Below are positions 1 through 6,150 of a stretch of DNA of 7,952 nt, piece after piece; the stretch's first letter is position 1; every line of letters starts with the position of its first letter. The translations under genes and the position numbers were made by a program. The notes beneath the pieces were generated by a model. That model was given only the letters and a program-made list of their open reading frames with translations, had not been told where the DNA came from and did not search any database. The stretch comes from JANXLS01 sp038227045. Its GTDB lineage: Bacteria; Planctomycetota; SZUA-567; H5-PLA8. Location of the stretch: the NCBI GenBank assembly GCA_038227045.1, contig JBBRQD010000183.1, positions 1-7,952 of the forward strand. The letters are read 5' to 3'.

Positions 1-59
1 AGCTTCAACCGCCGGTGCAAATCGCTGATATCTCCCACGGCCACACTCGCATCGTCCAT
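1..59 (-). CDS. N-terminal fragment of an unidentified protein, running off the left edge
   Basis: An ATG at 59-57 opens a minus-strand frame that stays open for 19 codons to the window edge, reading MDDASVAVGDISDLHRRLK. A GGAG motif lies 8 bases upstream of the ATG, a good ribosome-binding arrangement, and the upstream stretch is non-coding and AT-richer. Nineteen residues are too few to assign a family. The start signal is what supports a real gene; a chance open stretch remains possible. Confidence 0.4.
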   Translation of the reverse strand, partial: MDDASVAVGDISDLHRRLK

Positions 60-353
60 AGGCAAATCTCCAATGTCCCGGTTATGACATCGGCATTTAC
101 AATTTGAAAAATGAGCTTAACTTAGCGTTGTAGTGCTAAGAGCTACCGGACAAAACCCACGCACCGATTTTTCGGCGGGGCAGACCCGTCTGCTTCGTTG
201 CGTCGAAACGACGTATCATCTCATTAAGAGAGTGTTTCAAAACCGGGTGCGAGCGGAAAACGAGCGATTTTTGTAATAAGCTCGGCATTTCCAGAACACA
301 ATTTCACGTTTTTTATAGGAAAATACTGTGCTCGGTATTGCAGGAAACAGGAA
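60..353. other. Gene-free stretch with small inverted repeats
   Basis: No credible reading frame is visible on either strand. The stretch holds three short perfect inverted repeats: CTTAGC/GCTAAG at 121-126 and 135-140 (8-base loop), GCAGAC/GTCTGC at 180-185 and 188-193 (2-base loop), and CGTCG/CGACG at 201-205 and 209-213 (AAA loop). None is followed by a T-run, so none is a clear terminator. The first lies upstream of the partial minus-strand gene and could be an operator. From about 228 the sequence AGAGAGTGTTTCAAAAC, preceded by a TA dinucleotide, resembles the style of a transposon end, but no inverted partner is present. Confidence 0.4.
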
Positions 354-575
354 CTAGCTAAATGAATCCGCTCCGCGCTGATGGTACTCATCGACCCATT
401 GTCCAATCGTCTGCCGACTGACGCCGAGCAGCCCTGACATTTCCACGCGCGTTCGGCCAGAAAGCACACCCTTGACCGCTCTCTCGCGCAAAACACTCAA
501 TTCATTTGGCGACAAATTTCGTGCATCTTTGGTTTCCATACCATATAGTAGATCGGTATTCCACATGTTAGACAT
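354..575 (-). CDS. Truncated IS630-type transposase: N-terminal helix-turn-helix fragment
   Basis: This 73-residue frame encodes only a DNA-binding head. Residues 18-68 resemble the N-terminal winged helix-turn-helix of IS630/Tc1-mariner-like transposases: ARNLSPNELSVLRERAVKGV, a second helix, then GLLGVSRQTIGQW as turn and recognition helix, and a YHQRG tail. In the family a basic linker and a DDE catalytic domain of roughly 250-300 residues would follow. Here the frame ends at TAG right after GADSFS, and no DDE-like sequence appears in other frames between 353 and 60. I therefore read it as a decayed or internally deleted element. The start is uncertain: Met13 (ATG at 539) fits family N-termini better than Met1, and neither has a well-placed Shine-Dalgarno (TAGGAG at 595-600 is about 20 bases from Met1). 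A small stand-alone regulator is the alternative. Confidence 0.6.
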   Translation of the reverse strand: MSNMWNTDLLYGMETKDARNLSPNELSVLRERAVKGVLSGRTRVEMSGLLGVSRQTIGQWVDEYHQRGADSFS

Positions 576-585
576 TTATTTATCT

Positions 586-624
586 GGTTAGTAACTCCTA
601 AGCGGCGAAGCCGCCTCACTAACC
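586..624. repeat. Nested inverted repeat upstream of the transposase fragment
   Basis: GGTTAGT at 586-592 pairs with ACTAACC at 618-624. Inside it GCGGC (602-606) pairs with GCCGC (611-615... offset by one: 610-614 reads GCCGC) across a GAA loop. Together they could form a two-part hairpin just upstream of the minus-strand helix-turn-helix frame and 56 bases before the first permease. No T-run follows on either strand. It may be a regulatory hairpin or part of a transposon end; the sequence does not decide between them. Confidence 0.45.
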
Positions 625-679
625 ACTGCCCTGCGCCTCCGCTTGAACCGTTGAATTCTAGCCGTAAACTTCGCGGCAC

Positions 680-1474
680 ATGTTTGCAATTTATCGAACG
701 CTCTTCAAGACCGCGCTGGCGCAGCATCTTCAATATCGCGCGGCACTGTTGATCTGGCTGCTCGGGTTCATCCTGGAGCCGACGGTGTATATGGTCGTCT
801 GGATGTCGATCGCAAAGTCGCACGGCGGAACCGTGGGAACTTTTTCGACTTCCGATCTGGCGCTGTATTATCTGGCGGCGATGCTGATCAACCATCTGAC
901 CTTCGACTGGCATTTTTTCGAAATGGAACCGCGCGTGCGAAGCGGTTCGTTTTCGCCGATGCTGCTGCGGCCGCTGCACCCCATTCACAACGATCTCGCG
1001 GAGAATATCACCTACAAAATGCTGACGTTCCCCTTCATGTTCGCGGCGGCGGCGGGATTGTTTCTTTTCTTCGGCCCGGTCCTCAAGACGCCGGCATGGT
1101 CCGCCGCACTCTTTGTGCCGGCGCTGGCCATGGGCTTCGCGATGCGCTTTCTGATGGAATGGACACTCGCTTTGTCGGCGTTTTGGACAACGCGGACGCA
1201 AGCGGTCAACACCACGTATATCGTGTTCGCAATCTTTCTTTCCGGGCGCTTCACGCCGCTCGAATTGCTTCCAGGCAGAATTCAATCGATCGCCCGCGTA
1301 CTGCCGTTTCGATTGTGGATTTCGTTTCCAGTCGAGTTGCTTCTGGGCCGCATGACACCGGAGGAAGCCACCCGAAATTTCGCGCAGCAGGTCGTCTGGA
1401 TCGCCGTCTTTTTCGCCCTCCTTCAATGCGTCTGGCATCAAGGAATAAAACGCTATTCGGCAGTAGGAGCCTGA
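680..1474 (+). CDS. ABC-2 type transporter permease, COG4587-like
   Basis: An integral inner-membrane subunit of an ABC-2 type transporter, 264 residues as usual for the family (PF06182, ABC2_membrane_6). Hydrophobic segments lie near residues 22-42, 60-76, 115-133, 139-158, 176-190 and 234-251, consistent with six membrane helices. Family-like signatures are the N-terminal LQYRA stretch, the cytoplasmic loop VRSGSFSPMLLRPLHPI (86-102) and the C-terminal GIKRYSAVGA end. Substrate is unknown; relatives are mostly annotated as exporters without a proven cargo. It is followed after 26 bases by a paralogous permease, so the two probably form a heterodimer. The ATPase that normally belongs to such a set is not encoded in the window. 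The ATG has no Shine-Dalgarno, and an in-frame TAA at 665 rules out any longer start. Confidence 0.9.
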   Translation: MFAIYRTLFKTALAQHLQYRAALLIWLLGFILEPTVYMVVWMSIAKSHGGTVGTFSTSDLALYYLAAMLINHLTFDWHFFEMEPRVRSGSFSPMLLRPLHPIHNDLAENITYKMLTFPFMFAAAAGLFLFFGPVLKTPAWSAALFVPALAMGFAMRFLMEWTLALSAFWTTRTQAVNTTYIVFAIFLSGRFTPLELLPGRIQSIARVLPFRLWISFPVELLLGRMTPEEATRNFAQQVVWIAVFFALLQCVWHQGIKRYSAVGA

Positions 1475-1482
1475 TCGCTAGA

Positions 1483-1493
1483 AACCTTCAACC
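1483..1493 (+). repeat. AACCTTCAACC repeat between the two permease genes
   Basis: The 11-mer AACCTTCAACC fills much of the 26-base gap between the permeases. Its exact reverse complement occurs at 5021-5031, and the 10-mer AACCTTCAAC recurs at 5091 and 5113. All copies are intergenic or touch a stop codon, which suggests a dispersed short repeat rather than coding coincidence. Confidence 0.5.
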
Positions 1494-1500
1494 AAAATCA

Positions 1501-2286
1501 ATGCGCCTATTTCAACTCTTTTCCGTCTATTTCCGCCTCGGTCTGCAAAACGAATTGCAATACCGCGCGAATTTCTTTGTCCAGAGTTTTACATCCGTGC
1601 TTGAATTGGGCGCGGGGCTGGCGGAACTTCACGTCGTCTTCTCGCAGACGGAGACGCTGGGCGGCTGGCGTTCCGCCGAACTGCGCGTGCTGCTGGGCGT
1701 TTTTTTCATCGTGGGCGGATGCATCAACATGCTGATCGCCCCGAGCATGCGGCGCCTGATGGAAGACGTGCGCCAGGGCACGCTGGATTTTGCGCTGACC
1801 AAACCGGAGGACGCACAGGCGCTGGTCAGCCTGCGTCAGTTCGAAATCTGGAAGCTCGCCGACATTCTCCTTGGGCTGATCGTGCTTGGGCAGGCGCTCT
1901 ATAGCCTCGGCACGGTCGTGAGTCCCGAACGCGCGGTATTGTTCGCCGGAACGTTGTTGTCCGGGATGACGGTGGTCTACTGTTTCTGGCTGATGCTGGC
2001 AACCTGTACGTTCTGGTTTGTGCGCATGGACAACATCCTCTTCATTTTTCAAAGCATGTACGACGCAGGCCGCTGGCCACTATCGATTTATCCGGGATGG
2101 CTGCGCCTGCTGCTGACGTTTCTGGTGCCGGTCGCCTTCGCGGTGACAGTTCCGGCCGAGGCGTTAGTGGGTCGTTTGAATCCAACCATGCTCTATGCCT
2201 CGTTCGGACTGGCAGCCTTTATGCTGCTCATTTCCAGATGGTTTTGGAAGATCGGAATCCGGCATTATTCCGGCGCGTCGGCGTGA
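1501..2286 (+). CDS. ABC-2 type transporter permease, COG3694-like
   Basis: Second membrane subunit of the same presumed transporter, 261 residues from the ATG at 1501. The frame is open much further upstream but overlaps the first permease; the 1501 start gives MRLFQLFSVYFRLGLQNELQ, which aligns with the start of the first permease and shares its LQYRA motif. Family-like signatures are VRQGTLDFALTKPEDAQ (90-106), a conserved-looking stretch at 190-224 (RWPLSIYPGW, then FLVPVAFAVTVPAEALVGR) and the C-terminal GIRHYSGASA. Hydrophobic segments lie near 25-43, 62-80, 117-140, 146-172, 201-222 and 229-247. No Shine-Dalgarno is visible. The 26-base spacing suggests co-transcription with the upstream permease. 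Substrate unknown. Confidence 0.9.
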   Translation: MRLFQLFSVYFRLGLQNELQYRANFFVQSFTSVLELGAGLAELHVVFSQTETLGGWRSAELRVLLGVFFIVGGCINMLIAPSMRRLMEDVRQGTLDFALTKPEDAQALVSLRQFEIWKLADILLGLIVLGQALYSLGTVVSPERAVLFAGTLLSGMTVVYCFWLMLATCTFWFVRMDNILFIFQSMYDAGRWPLSIYPGWLRLLLTFLVPVAFAVTVPAEALVGRLNPTMLYASFGLAAFMLLISRWFWKIGIRHYSGASA

Positions 2287-2332
2287 GGAAGTTTTGTCGG
2301 AGAGGGCAACTGCTACTTCCGCTCCGCGCGAC

Positions 2333-2360
2333 TTGTTTAAATTCACGCCTATTGCATAAT
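2333..2360 (+). promoter_or_regulatory. Probable sigma70-type promoter for the exported HEAT-like protein
   Basis: TTGTTT at 2333-2338 and CATAAT at 2355-2360 are separated by 16 bases. The -10 matches five of six consensus positions, the -35 three of six. Transcription would start near 2367, giving a leader of about 30 bases that contains the AAGGA ribosome-binding site at 2384-2388. This suggests the gene can be transcribed separately from the permease pair. Confidence 0.4.
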
Positions 2361-2396
2361 CGATTGCCCGCACACGTTTCTTCAAGGAACACAACC

Positions 2397-3461
2397 ATGA
2401 ATCGCCCCACTCTTTTATTCGCCGCTGCGCTCTTCGCGGCAAACGCCTTCGCCGCTGACATTCCGCCCAATCCGGTGAAAAGCGAGCCTGGAATGGAAGT
2501 GGGGCAGTGGTCGATCGAACCGTGGGGCAATTCGGGTGCGGTGGAAATGCATACCGTCAACGGCCAGAAAACCCTGCAAATTCTCTATACCGGCGGTGCG
2601 AAGGACAAGGCCGCGTTCAAGCACCTCACCAGCTTTGGCTTGAAACCCAAGGGGAAAATCAGGCTGAATGTGTACAGCGGCGAAGAGAAGCCGCCACAAG
2701 TTGCGATCGCCATTTCGACGACGGTGGCATACAGATGGCATGAATCCAATTGGCTCGATTTAAAGAAGGGCTGGAACGCGCTTGAATTCGACGTGTCGGC
2801 GAACGATTGGAAAACGGAGAAATCCGGCTGGAAAAACAGTGTGCCAATTGAACCGCTTGCCGACGTTCGGTCGGTGGACATCATCGTCGTCAACGGCGAC
2901 AAGACCGGCGTGCTTTTTGTGCAGGGTTGGGGCTACGATCCGGACGAAGTCGGCGAGAAAACCGCAGGGTTCATCAAAGACATCCAAAGCGAGGATGCGT
3001 CGAAACGCGAACTGGCCGAGAAGGCGCTGGTCGCCATTGGGCGTCCGGCGCTCGAAGCGCTGCATCAGATCGCCGATATCGACCGCCCGGAAGTGCTGTT
3101 GCGCGCGGCGAGCGCGATCCGGCAGATCGAAGCGACGCCGGAGGAAAAGCCCGCCGATCCGACCATTCTCCAAGCGCTCGAAAAGCAGCGCGAAGAGCAA
3201 AGCTTCGACGATGCGCGGCGCCGCTGCGAATACACGCTGCGGGGCATCGATACCGAACGCCTGCGCTTGCAGGGCCTGTTCAAAGACGCGCAGGAAATGG
3301 TCGTGCAAGGCCGCAAGCAACTTGGGGAGTTGAAGTTCACCGACGAAGTAAAGAAAAAAGACTTCGGCGAGACGCTGGACAAAATGGACACGATGCTCAA
3401 GGAGATCGAAGGGCTGATCAAAGTCGAAGTAAAGCCCGCGAAGCCGGAGATGAAGAAGTAG
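2397..3461 (+). CDS. Exported protein with beta-rich N-terminal domain, HEAT-like segment and coiled-coil tail
   Basis: The ATG at 2397 has AAGGA 8 bases upstream and opens a signal peptide (residues 1-20: a basic N-terminus, a Leu/Ala/Phe core, AFA before the likely cleavage site), so the 354-residue protein should be periplasmic or secreted. Residues 35-185 are rich in alternating beta-type sequence and aromatics (WSIEPWGNSGAVEMHTV, then WNALEFDVSANDW), resembling jelly-roll or carbohydrate-binding-like folds; this fold call is an inference. Residues 188-245 look like one or two HEAT-type helical repeats (SKRELAEKALVAIGRPALEA, then RPEVLLRAASAIRQIEA). Residues 255-345 are highly charged and probably coiled-coil, ending in a Lys/Pro tail. 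No catalytic motif is visible. It may be a binding or scaffold protein at the cell envelope. It converges with the oxidoreductase gene across a shared terminator. Confidence 0.85.
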   Translation: MNRPTLLFAAALFAANAFAADIPPNPVKSEPGMEVGQWSIEPWGNSGAVEMHTVNGQKTLQILYTGGAKDKAAFKHLTSFGLKPKGKIRLNVYSGEEKPPQVAIAISTTVAYRWHESNWLDLKKGWNALEFDVSANDWKTEKSGWKNSVPIEPLADVRSVDIIVVNGDKTGVLFVQGWGYDPDEVGEKTAGFIKDIQSEDASKRELAEKALVAIGRPALEALHQIADIDRPEVLLRAASAIRQIEATPEEKPADPTILQALEKQREEQSFDDARRRCEYTLRGIDTERLRLQGLFKDAQEMVVQGRKQLGELKFTDEVKKKDFGETLDKMDTMLKEIEGLIKVEVKPAKPEMKK

Positions 3462-3490
3462 CCGTGTTGAAAAGTGGTTTTGTTCAACAA

Positions 3491-3516
3491 AAAGCGGACG
3501 CTTTCGCGTCCGCTTT
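3491..3516. terminator. Bidirectional intrinsic terminator between convergent genes
   Basis: AAAGCGGACGC (3491-3501) pairs perfectly with GCGTCCGCTTT (3506-3516) around a TTTC loop, an 11-bp stem. On the plus strand the T-run is 3514-3519; on the minus strand the five A residues at 3489-3493 read as a T-run. It lies 30 bases after the HEAT-like protein stop and 33 bases before the oxidoreductase stop, so it can end both transcripts. Confidence 0.92.
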
Positions 3517-3548
3517 TTTCATTCGTTTCAATTAACTGGAACTGAACT

Positions 3549-4841
3549 TTAAACAAACTTCGTGAACCCCGGTCTGGCGACTGGCGGGAAGTCGAGCTTT
3601 CCGAATTCGAGCGTCTTCGGGAAGAGGTCTTCCTGCGAATTCATCGCCTTGTCCCATGTCAACGCGCTACCGGTATAGGCCGACATGCGTGCGATGATGG
3701 CCATCATTGTGCTCCTGCACATGTAGTCGCCGTTGTTGACCGGTTCGCCTTTGCGGATTGACGCGAACAGCACGTCGTGTTCGGTCTGGTAGGCTTTGCC
3801 GAGGTTGCCGGTGAAGCTGGCCGGCTTTTCGCCCGTGACCGTCGAGTTGCCGCCGTTCCAGGTCGCTCTGCCCTTGGTCCCGAAAATAACGTCGCTGACG
3901 TCGGTATCCGCCCCGGCTTGCTGCCGGCAATAGTTGTAGATCCGGCTGCCGTTCGCGAATTCGTACATCGTGGCGAAGTGGTCGAAGATGTGTCCGTACT
4001 GTTCTTCCGTTCGCGATTGCCGTCCACCGAGACTCGTCACTTTCGTCGGTATTTCCCCTTTCATATACCACGAGCATCGATCCAGACTGTGGATGTTCTG
4101 TTCGACGATGAAATCGCCCGACAGCCACGAATAATACAGCCAGTTGCGCATCTGGTACTCCATGTCGCTCCAGCCTTCTTTGCGCGCAAAGGACCACAAC
4201 CGCGTGGTGTTGTAGCTCGATTGAATGGCTTGCAATTCACCCACCCCGCCGTCGTGAATATGCTTGACGAGATCGCTCGTGCCCGTGTCGTAGCGCCAGC
4301 ACAATCCCGAGACGATTGAAATCTTTTTCTTTTTGGCTTCCTCGCACGCGGCCAGCACCGTGCGCATGCCCGGGCCGTCAACGGCGACGGGCTTTTCGGC
4401 AAACACGTGCTTGCCCTTTTCAATCGCGTAGCGCAGATGTTCCGGTCGGAAGCCGGGCGGCGTGGTCAGCAGCACCACGTCGACATCGCTGTCGATCACC
4501 TTCTTATAGGCGTCGAATCCGATGAACTGGCGTTCGGGCGGCACGTCGATCTTCTCGGCGAGCTTCTCTTCCTTTTTCAACGTAGCGAGACTTGTCTCCA
4601 TGCGGTCTTTGAACGCGTCGCCCGTCGCGACCAGTTTCACGTTCTTGTCGGCGAGCAGAGCCTGCTTCGCCGCGCCGGAACCGCGGCTGCCGCAGCCAAT
4701 CCAGCCGATCTTAATGGTATCGCCGCCCGCGGCGTACGCCTTGCTCATGAGGGCTGCGGCGGCCAGAGCGCCACCCGCGATGCCGGATGTCTTGATGAAT
4801 TCCCTGCGCGATGCCGCGCCCGTTTTCTGCTTAGCGTCCAT
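3549..4841 (-). CDS. Gfo/Idh/MocA family oxidoreductase with Tat signal
   Basis: A predicted NAD(P)-dependent sugar or inositol-type dehydrogenase of 430 residues, exported folded by the Tat system. The Tat motif SRREFIK is at residues 11-17, followed by a Gly/Ala-rich hydrophobic stretch to AYAAGG near 40. The Rossmann fold begins at IKIGWIGCGSRGSG (43-56), giving GxGxxG. EKP at 149-151 is the usual family motif near the cofactor, and GDFIVEQNIHSLD (242-254) carries the probable catalytic His251. The C-terminal domain (from about 180) is the standard alpha/beta Gfo/Idh/MocA C-terminal domain. GGAGG lies 8 bases upstream of the ATG, fixing the start. The substrate cannot be read from sequence; Tat-exported relatives are numerous in planctomycetes and verrucomicrobia and are usually linked to carbohydrate breakdown. 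No sugar-pathway genes adjoin it here. Confidence 0.95.
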   Translation of the reverse strand: MDAKQKTGAASRREFIKTSGIAGGALAAAALMSKAYAAGGDTIKIGWIGCGSRGSGAAKQALLADKNVKLVATGDAFKDRMETSLATLKKEEKLAEKIDVPPERQFIGFDAYKKVIDSDVDVVLLTTPPGFRPEHLRYAIEKGKHVFAEKPVAVDGPGMRTVLAACEEAKKKKISIVSGLCWRYDTGTSDLVKHIHDGGVGELQAIQSSYNTTRLWSFARKEGWSDMEYQMRNWLYYSWLSGDFIVEQNIHSLDRCSWYMKGEIPTKVTSLGGRQSRTEEQYGHIFDHFATMYEFANGSRIYNYCRQQAGADTDVSDVIFGTKGRATWNGGNSTVTGEKPASFTGNLGKAYQTEHDVLFASIRKGEPVNNGDYMCRSTMMAIIARMSAYTGSALTWDKAMNSQEDLFPKTLEFGKLDFPPVARPGFTKFV

Positions 4842-4910
4842 TCGTAGTGCCTCCGATAAGAGAACTGTTCCTGCGGAATCTGAAGTAGTGCATGACGTTT
4901 TACACTCGAC

Positions 4911-4939
4911 TGTATAGGCCGATAAATCTGAAATGTCAC
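4911..4939 (-). promoter_or_regulatory. Probable sigma70-type promoter of the oxidoreductase gene
   Basis: On the minus strand GTGACA (4939-4934) and TATACA (4916-4911) are separated by 17 bases, matching five and four of six consensus positions. Transcription would start near 4904, leaving a leader of about 60 bases before the ATG at 4841. The prediction rests on motif matching only. Confidence 0.4.
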
Positions 4940-5009
4940 CGATAATCGTTCAAGCCACGCGGGATTTGCGCAATCCATAAGATTCGTTGCGCAAAGTACA
5001 ATTAGAGGT

Positions 5010-5122
5010 GAAGGTTTTAAGGTTGAAGGTTGGATTTTGAGTCCGGCGTCGCGGCAATTCGATACGAATGATAGTACATCCTTCGTACTTAACCTTCAAC
5101 TTTCAACCTGAAAACCTTCAAC
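5010..5122. repeat. Imperfect long inverted repeat of the AACCTTCAAC family
   Basis: The arm at 5010-5031 is the near-complement of the arm at 5091-5119. They match over 21 of 22 positions apart from a 7-base insertion (TTTCAAC) in the right arm, with about 60 bases between them. The right arm itself contains the 10-mer AACCTTCAAC twice (5091-5100, 5113-5122) and overlaps the stop codon of the UPF0158-family gene (5118-5120). A transcript from that gene could fold this as a long stem at its 3' end, so it may stabilise or end the message; it may equally be an inserted short repeat. Confidence 0.65.
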
Positions 5123-5891
5123 TTTTTTCCCCCTTGTTTTCAATCAATTCCCAATTCACGCCCAGCGATCCGAGCCACGCTTCGGCGCTTGCGAGCGCTT
5201 GTTTTCGCAGATAGCGGTCCCATTGCTGGGACGTGCGCTGATGATGGCGCAGCGCGCGTTCGAATGCCGCATCAGGTTTGGCGGTATGCAACGCGGCGAG
5301 AAGTTCGTCGCGAATCTGCGGATCGCCGGCGTCTTGGGCGAATTGGCGCATCCAGCTTAGTTGCGTTTCGTCGCTCACGGCGGGGATGCGCGGATAATAG
5401 GGATCGTTCGATGTGTTGGGGATTGCTGCCATCGGAGCGCCCGCATTTTCGGCCGGCGCTGCGGGCGTTTCAGACGATTTGGCGAAGGGATCGACCTTCG
5501 CCGCCTTCGGCGGCCCGGCGAATATTTCCGCGAGTTTCTTGCTGCCGCTTTCTCGTTTGAATTCGCCAAAGATGCCGGGCTTTTTCGTGTCGTCGCGCTT
5601 CCAGAAATCACCTGCGAACGCGGGTTTTTTCGTGCCGTCGTCGTCGAAGAGTTTCGGTTTGTTCGACACCGGCGGAGGACCGAAGGGCGACGCGTCTTTT
5701 TTCGGCGTTAGTTCACCGCCCATCTTCGGCAGTGGTTTGACGCTGGGCGCTTCCGGCGCGGCCACGACTTCGTTGGGGGCCAGCGTGCGAGAGACGATTT
5801 CGCCGGTGCGCACATCGAGATTGTATGCGAGGAGTTTGTAACCGGTAGAGGTCACCGCGCGGAAAAGGGCGTCGGCATCGATTTTAAGCAC
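5118..5891 (-). CDS. UPF0158-family protein with long low-complexity insert
   Basis: The ends resemble the UPF0158 family (PF03682), whose function is unknown. Residues 1-35 give KIDADALFRAV followed by LDVRTGEIVSR, matching the family's N-terminal LDxxTGEVV pattern. Residues 165-247 match its C-terminal half: YYPRIPAVS, SWMRQFAQDAGDPQIRDELL, AAFERALRHH, a central WDRYL and EAWLGSLGV. Usual members are about 140-170 residues; this one is 257 because about 115 Pro/Lys/Phe-rich residues (45-160) separate the halves. The insert includes imperfect repeats, TKKPAFAGDFWKRDD, TKKPGIFGEFKRESG and SKKLAEIFAGPPK. I chose the GTG at 5891 (AGGA 10 bases upstream, family-like N-terminus). The frame is open to an ATG at 5996, but that extension is translated from the REP-like hairpin and looks non-coding. 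Probably cytoplasmic. Confidence 0.75.
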   Translation of the reverse strand: MLKIDADALFRAVTSTGYKLLAYNLDVRTGEIVSRTLAPNEVVAAPEAPSVKPLPKMGGELTPKKDASPFGPPPVSNKPKLFDDDGTKKPAFAGDFWKRDDTKKPGIFGEFKRESGSKKLAEIFAGPPKAAKVDPFAKSSETPAAPAENAGAPMAAIPNTSNDPYYPRIPAVSDETQLSWMRQFAQDAGDPQIRDELLAALHTAKPDAAFERALRHHQRTSQQWDRYLRKQALASAEAWLGSLGVNWELIENKGEKS

Positions 5892-5921
5892 GCGATTTAA
5901 ATCCTGAATGAATCCCGTTGT

Positions 5922-5992
5922 GGTGCGGGCGCCCCACCTGCATTTGTAGCTGGGACGACTGCACCACAAAATGCAGGCGAGACGCCCGCACC
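5922..5992. repeat. REP-like intergenic hairpin between divergent genes
   Basis: GGTGCGGGCG (5922-5931) pairs with CGCCCGCACC (5983-5992). After a 5x5 internal loop, CCTGCATTT (5937-5945) pairs with AAATGCAGG (5969-5977), and GT/AC may extend the stem with one bulged base, leaving a loop of about 18 bases. The form recalls the GC-rich intergenic hairpin repeats that are scattered through some planctomycete and verrucomicrobial genomes. It lies in the leader or promoter region between the UPF0158 and CHAD genes, and the longest open frames of both genes begin inside it, which makes those longest starts suspect. Confidence 0.75.
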
Positions 5993-6150
5993 TCAACCGT
6001 CAAATCTCGTCGTTTACGCTTTTGTTTCAAGAGGTCAAGCAAAGTTTTAAAGATTCGATTGACACGGTTGCAAATGATGCGGGGTTGCGTAGAGTTTTGC
6101 GCGCATACATTCAGAAAGTTGAAACAGTCACGGGTTCAGTGGGGGGCGTC

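Noticed and set aside
497..1441. A 314-codon open frame on the minus strand opposite the first permease
   Set aside because: It is rich in Arg, His, Gln and Glu with no recognisable motif and is fully antisense to a clear membrane protein. This is the usual shadow of GC-rich third positions.
1096..1500. N-terminal extension of the second permease frame upstream of 1501
   Set aside because: It overlaps the first permease out of frame, is Arg-rich and unlike the family, and the protein from 1501 aligns with family-length permeases.
1507..2052. A 181-codon minus-strand frame opposite the second permease
   Set aside because: It has no family signature and the same His/Gln/Arg-rich composition as other shadow frames; the plus-strand gene has clear family motifs.
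2760..3320. Long frames on both strands overlapping the HEAT-like protein gene
   Set aside because: They are Arg-rich and motif-free, while the frame from 2397 has a ribosome-binding site, a signal peptide and domain-like sequence.
4745..4978. A 77-codon minus-strand frame over the oxidoreductase start and its promoter region
   Set aside because: It has no recognisable motif and overlaps the well-supported start of the oxidoreductase gene in another frame.
6059..6064. Perfect TTGACA as a -35 element for the CHAD gene
   Set aside because: No acceptable -10 follows at 15-19 bases; the expected position reads GGGTTG. A lone -35 match is weak evidence.
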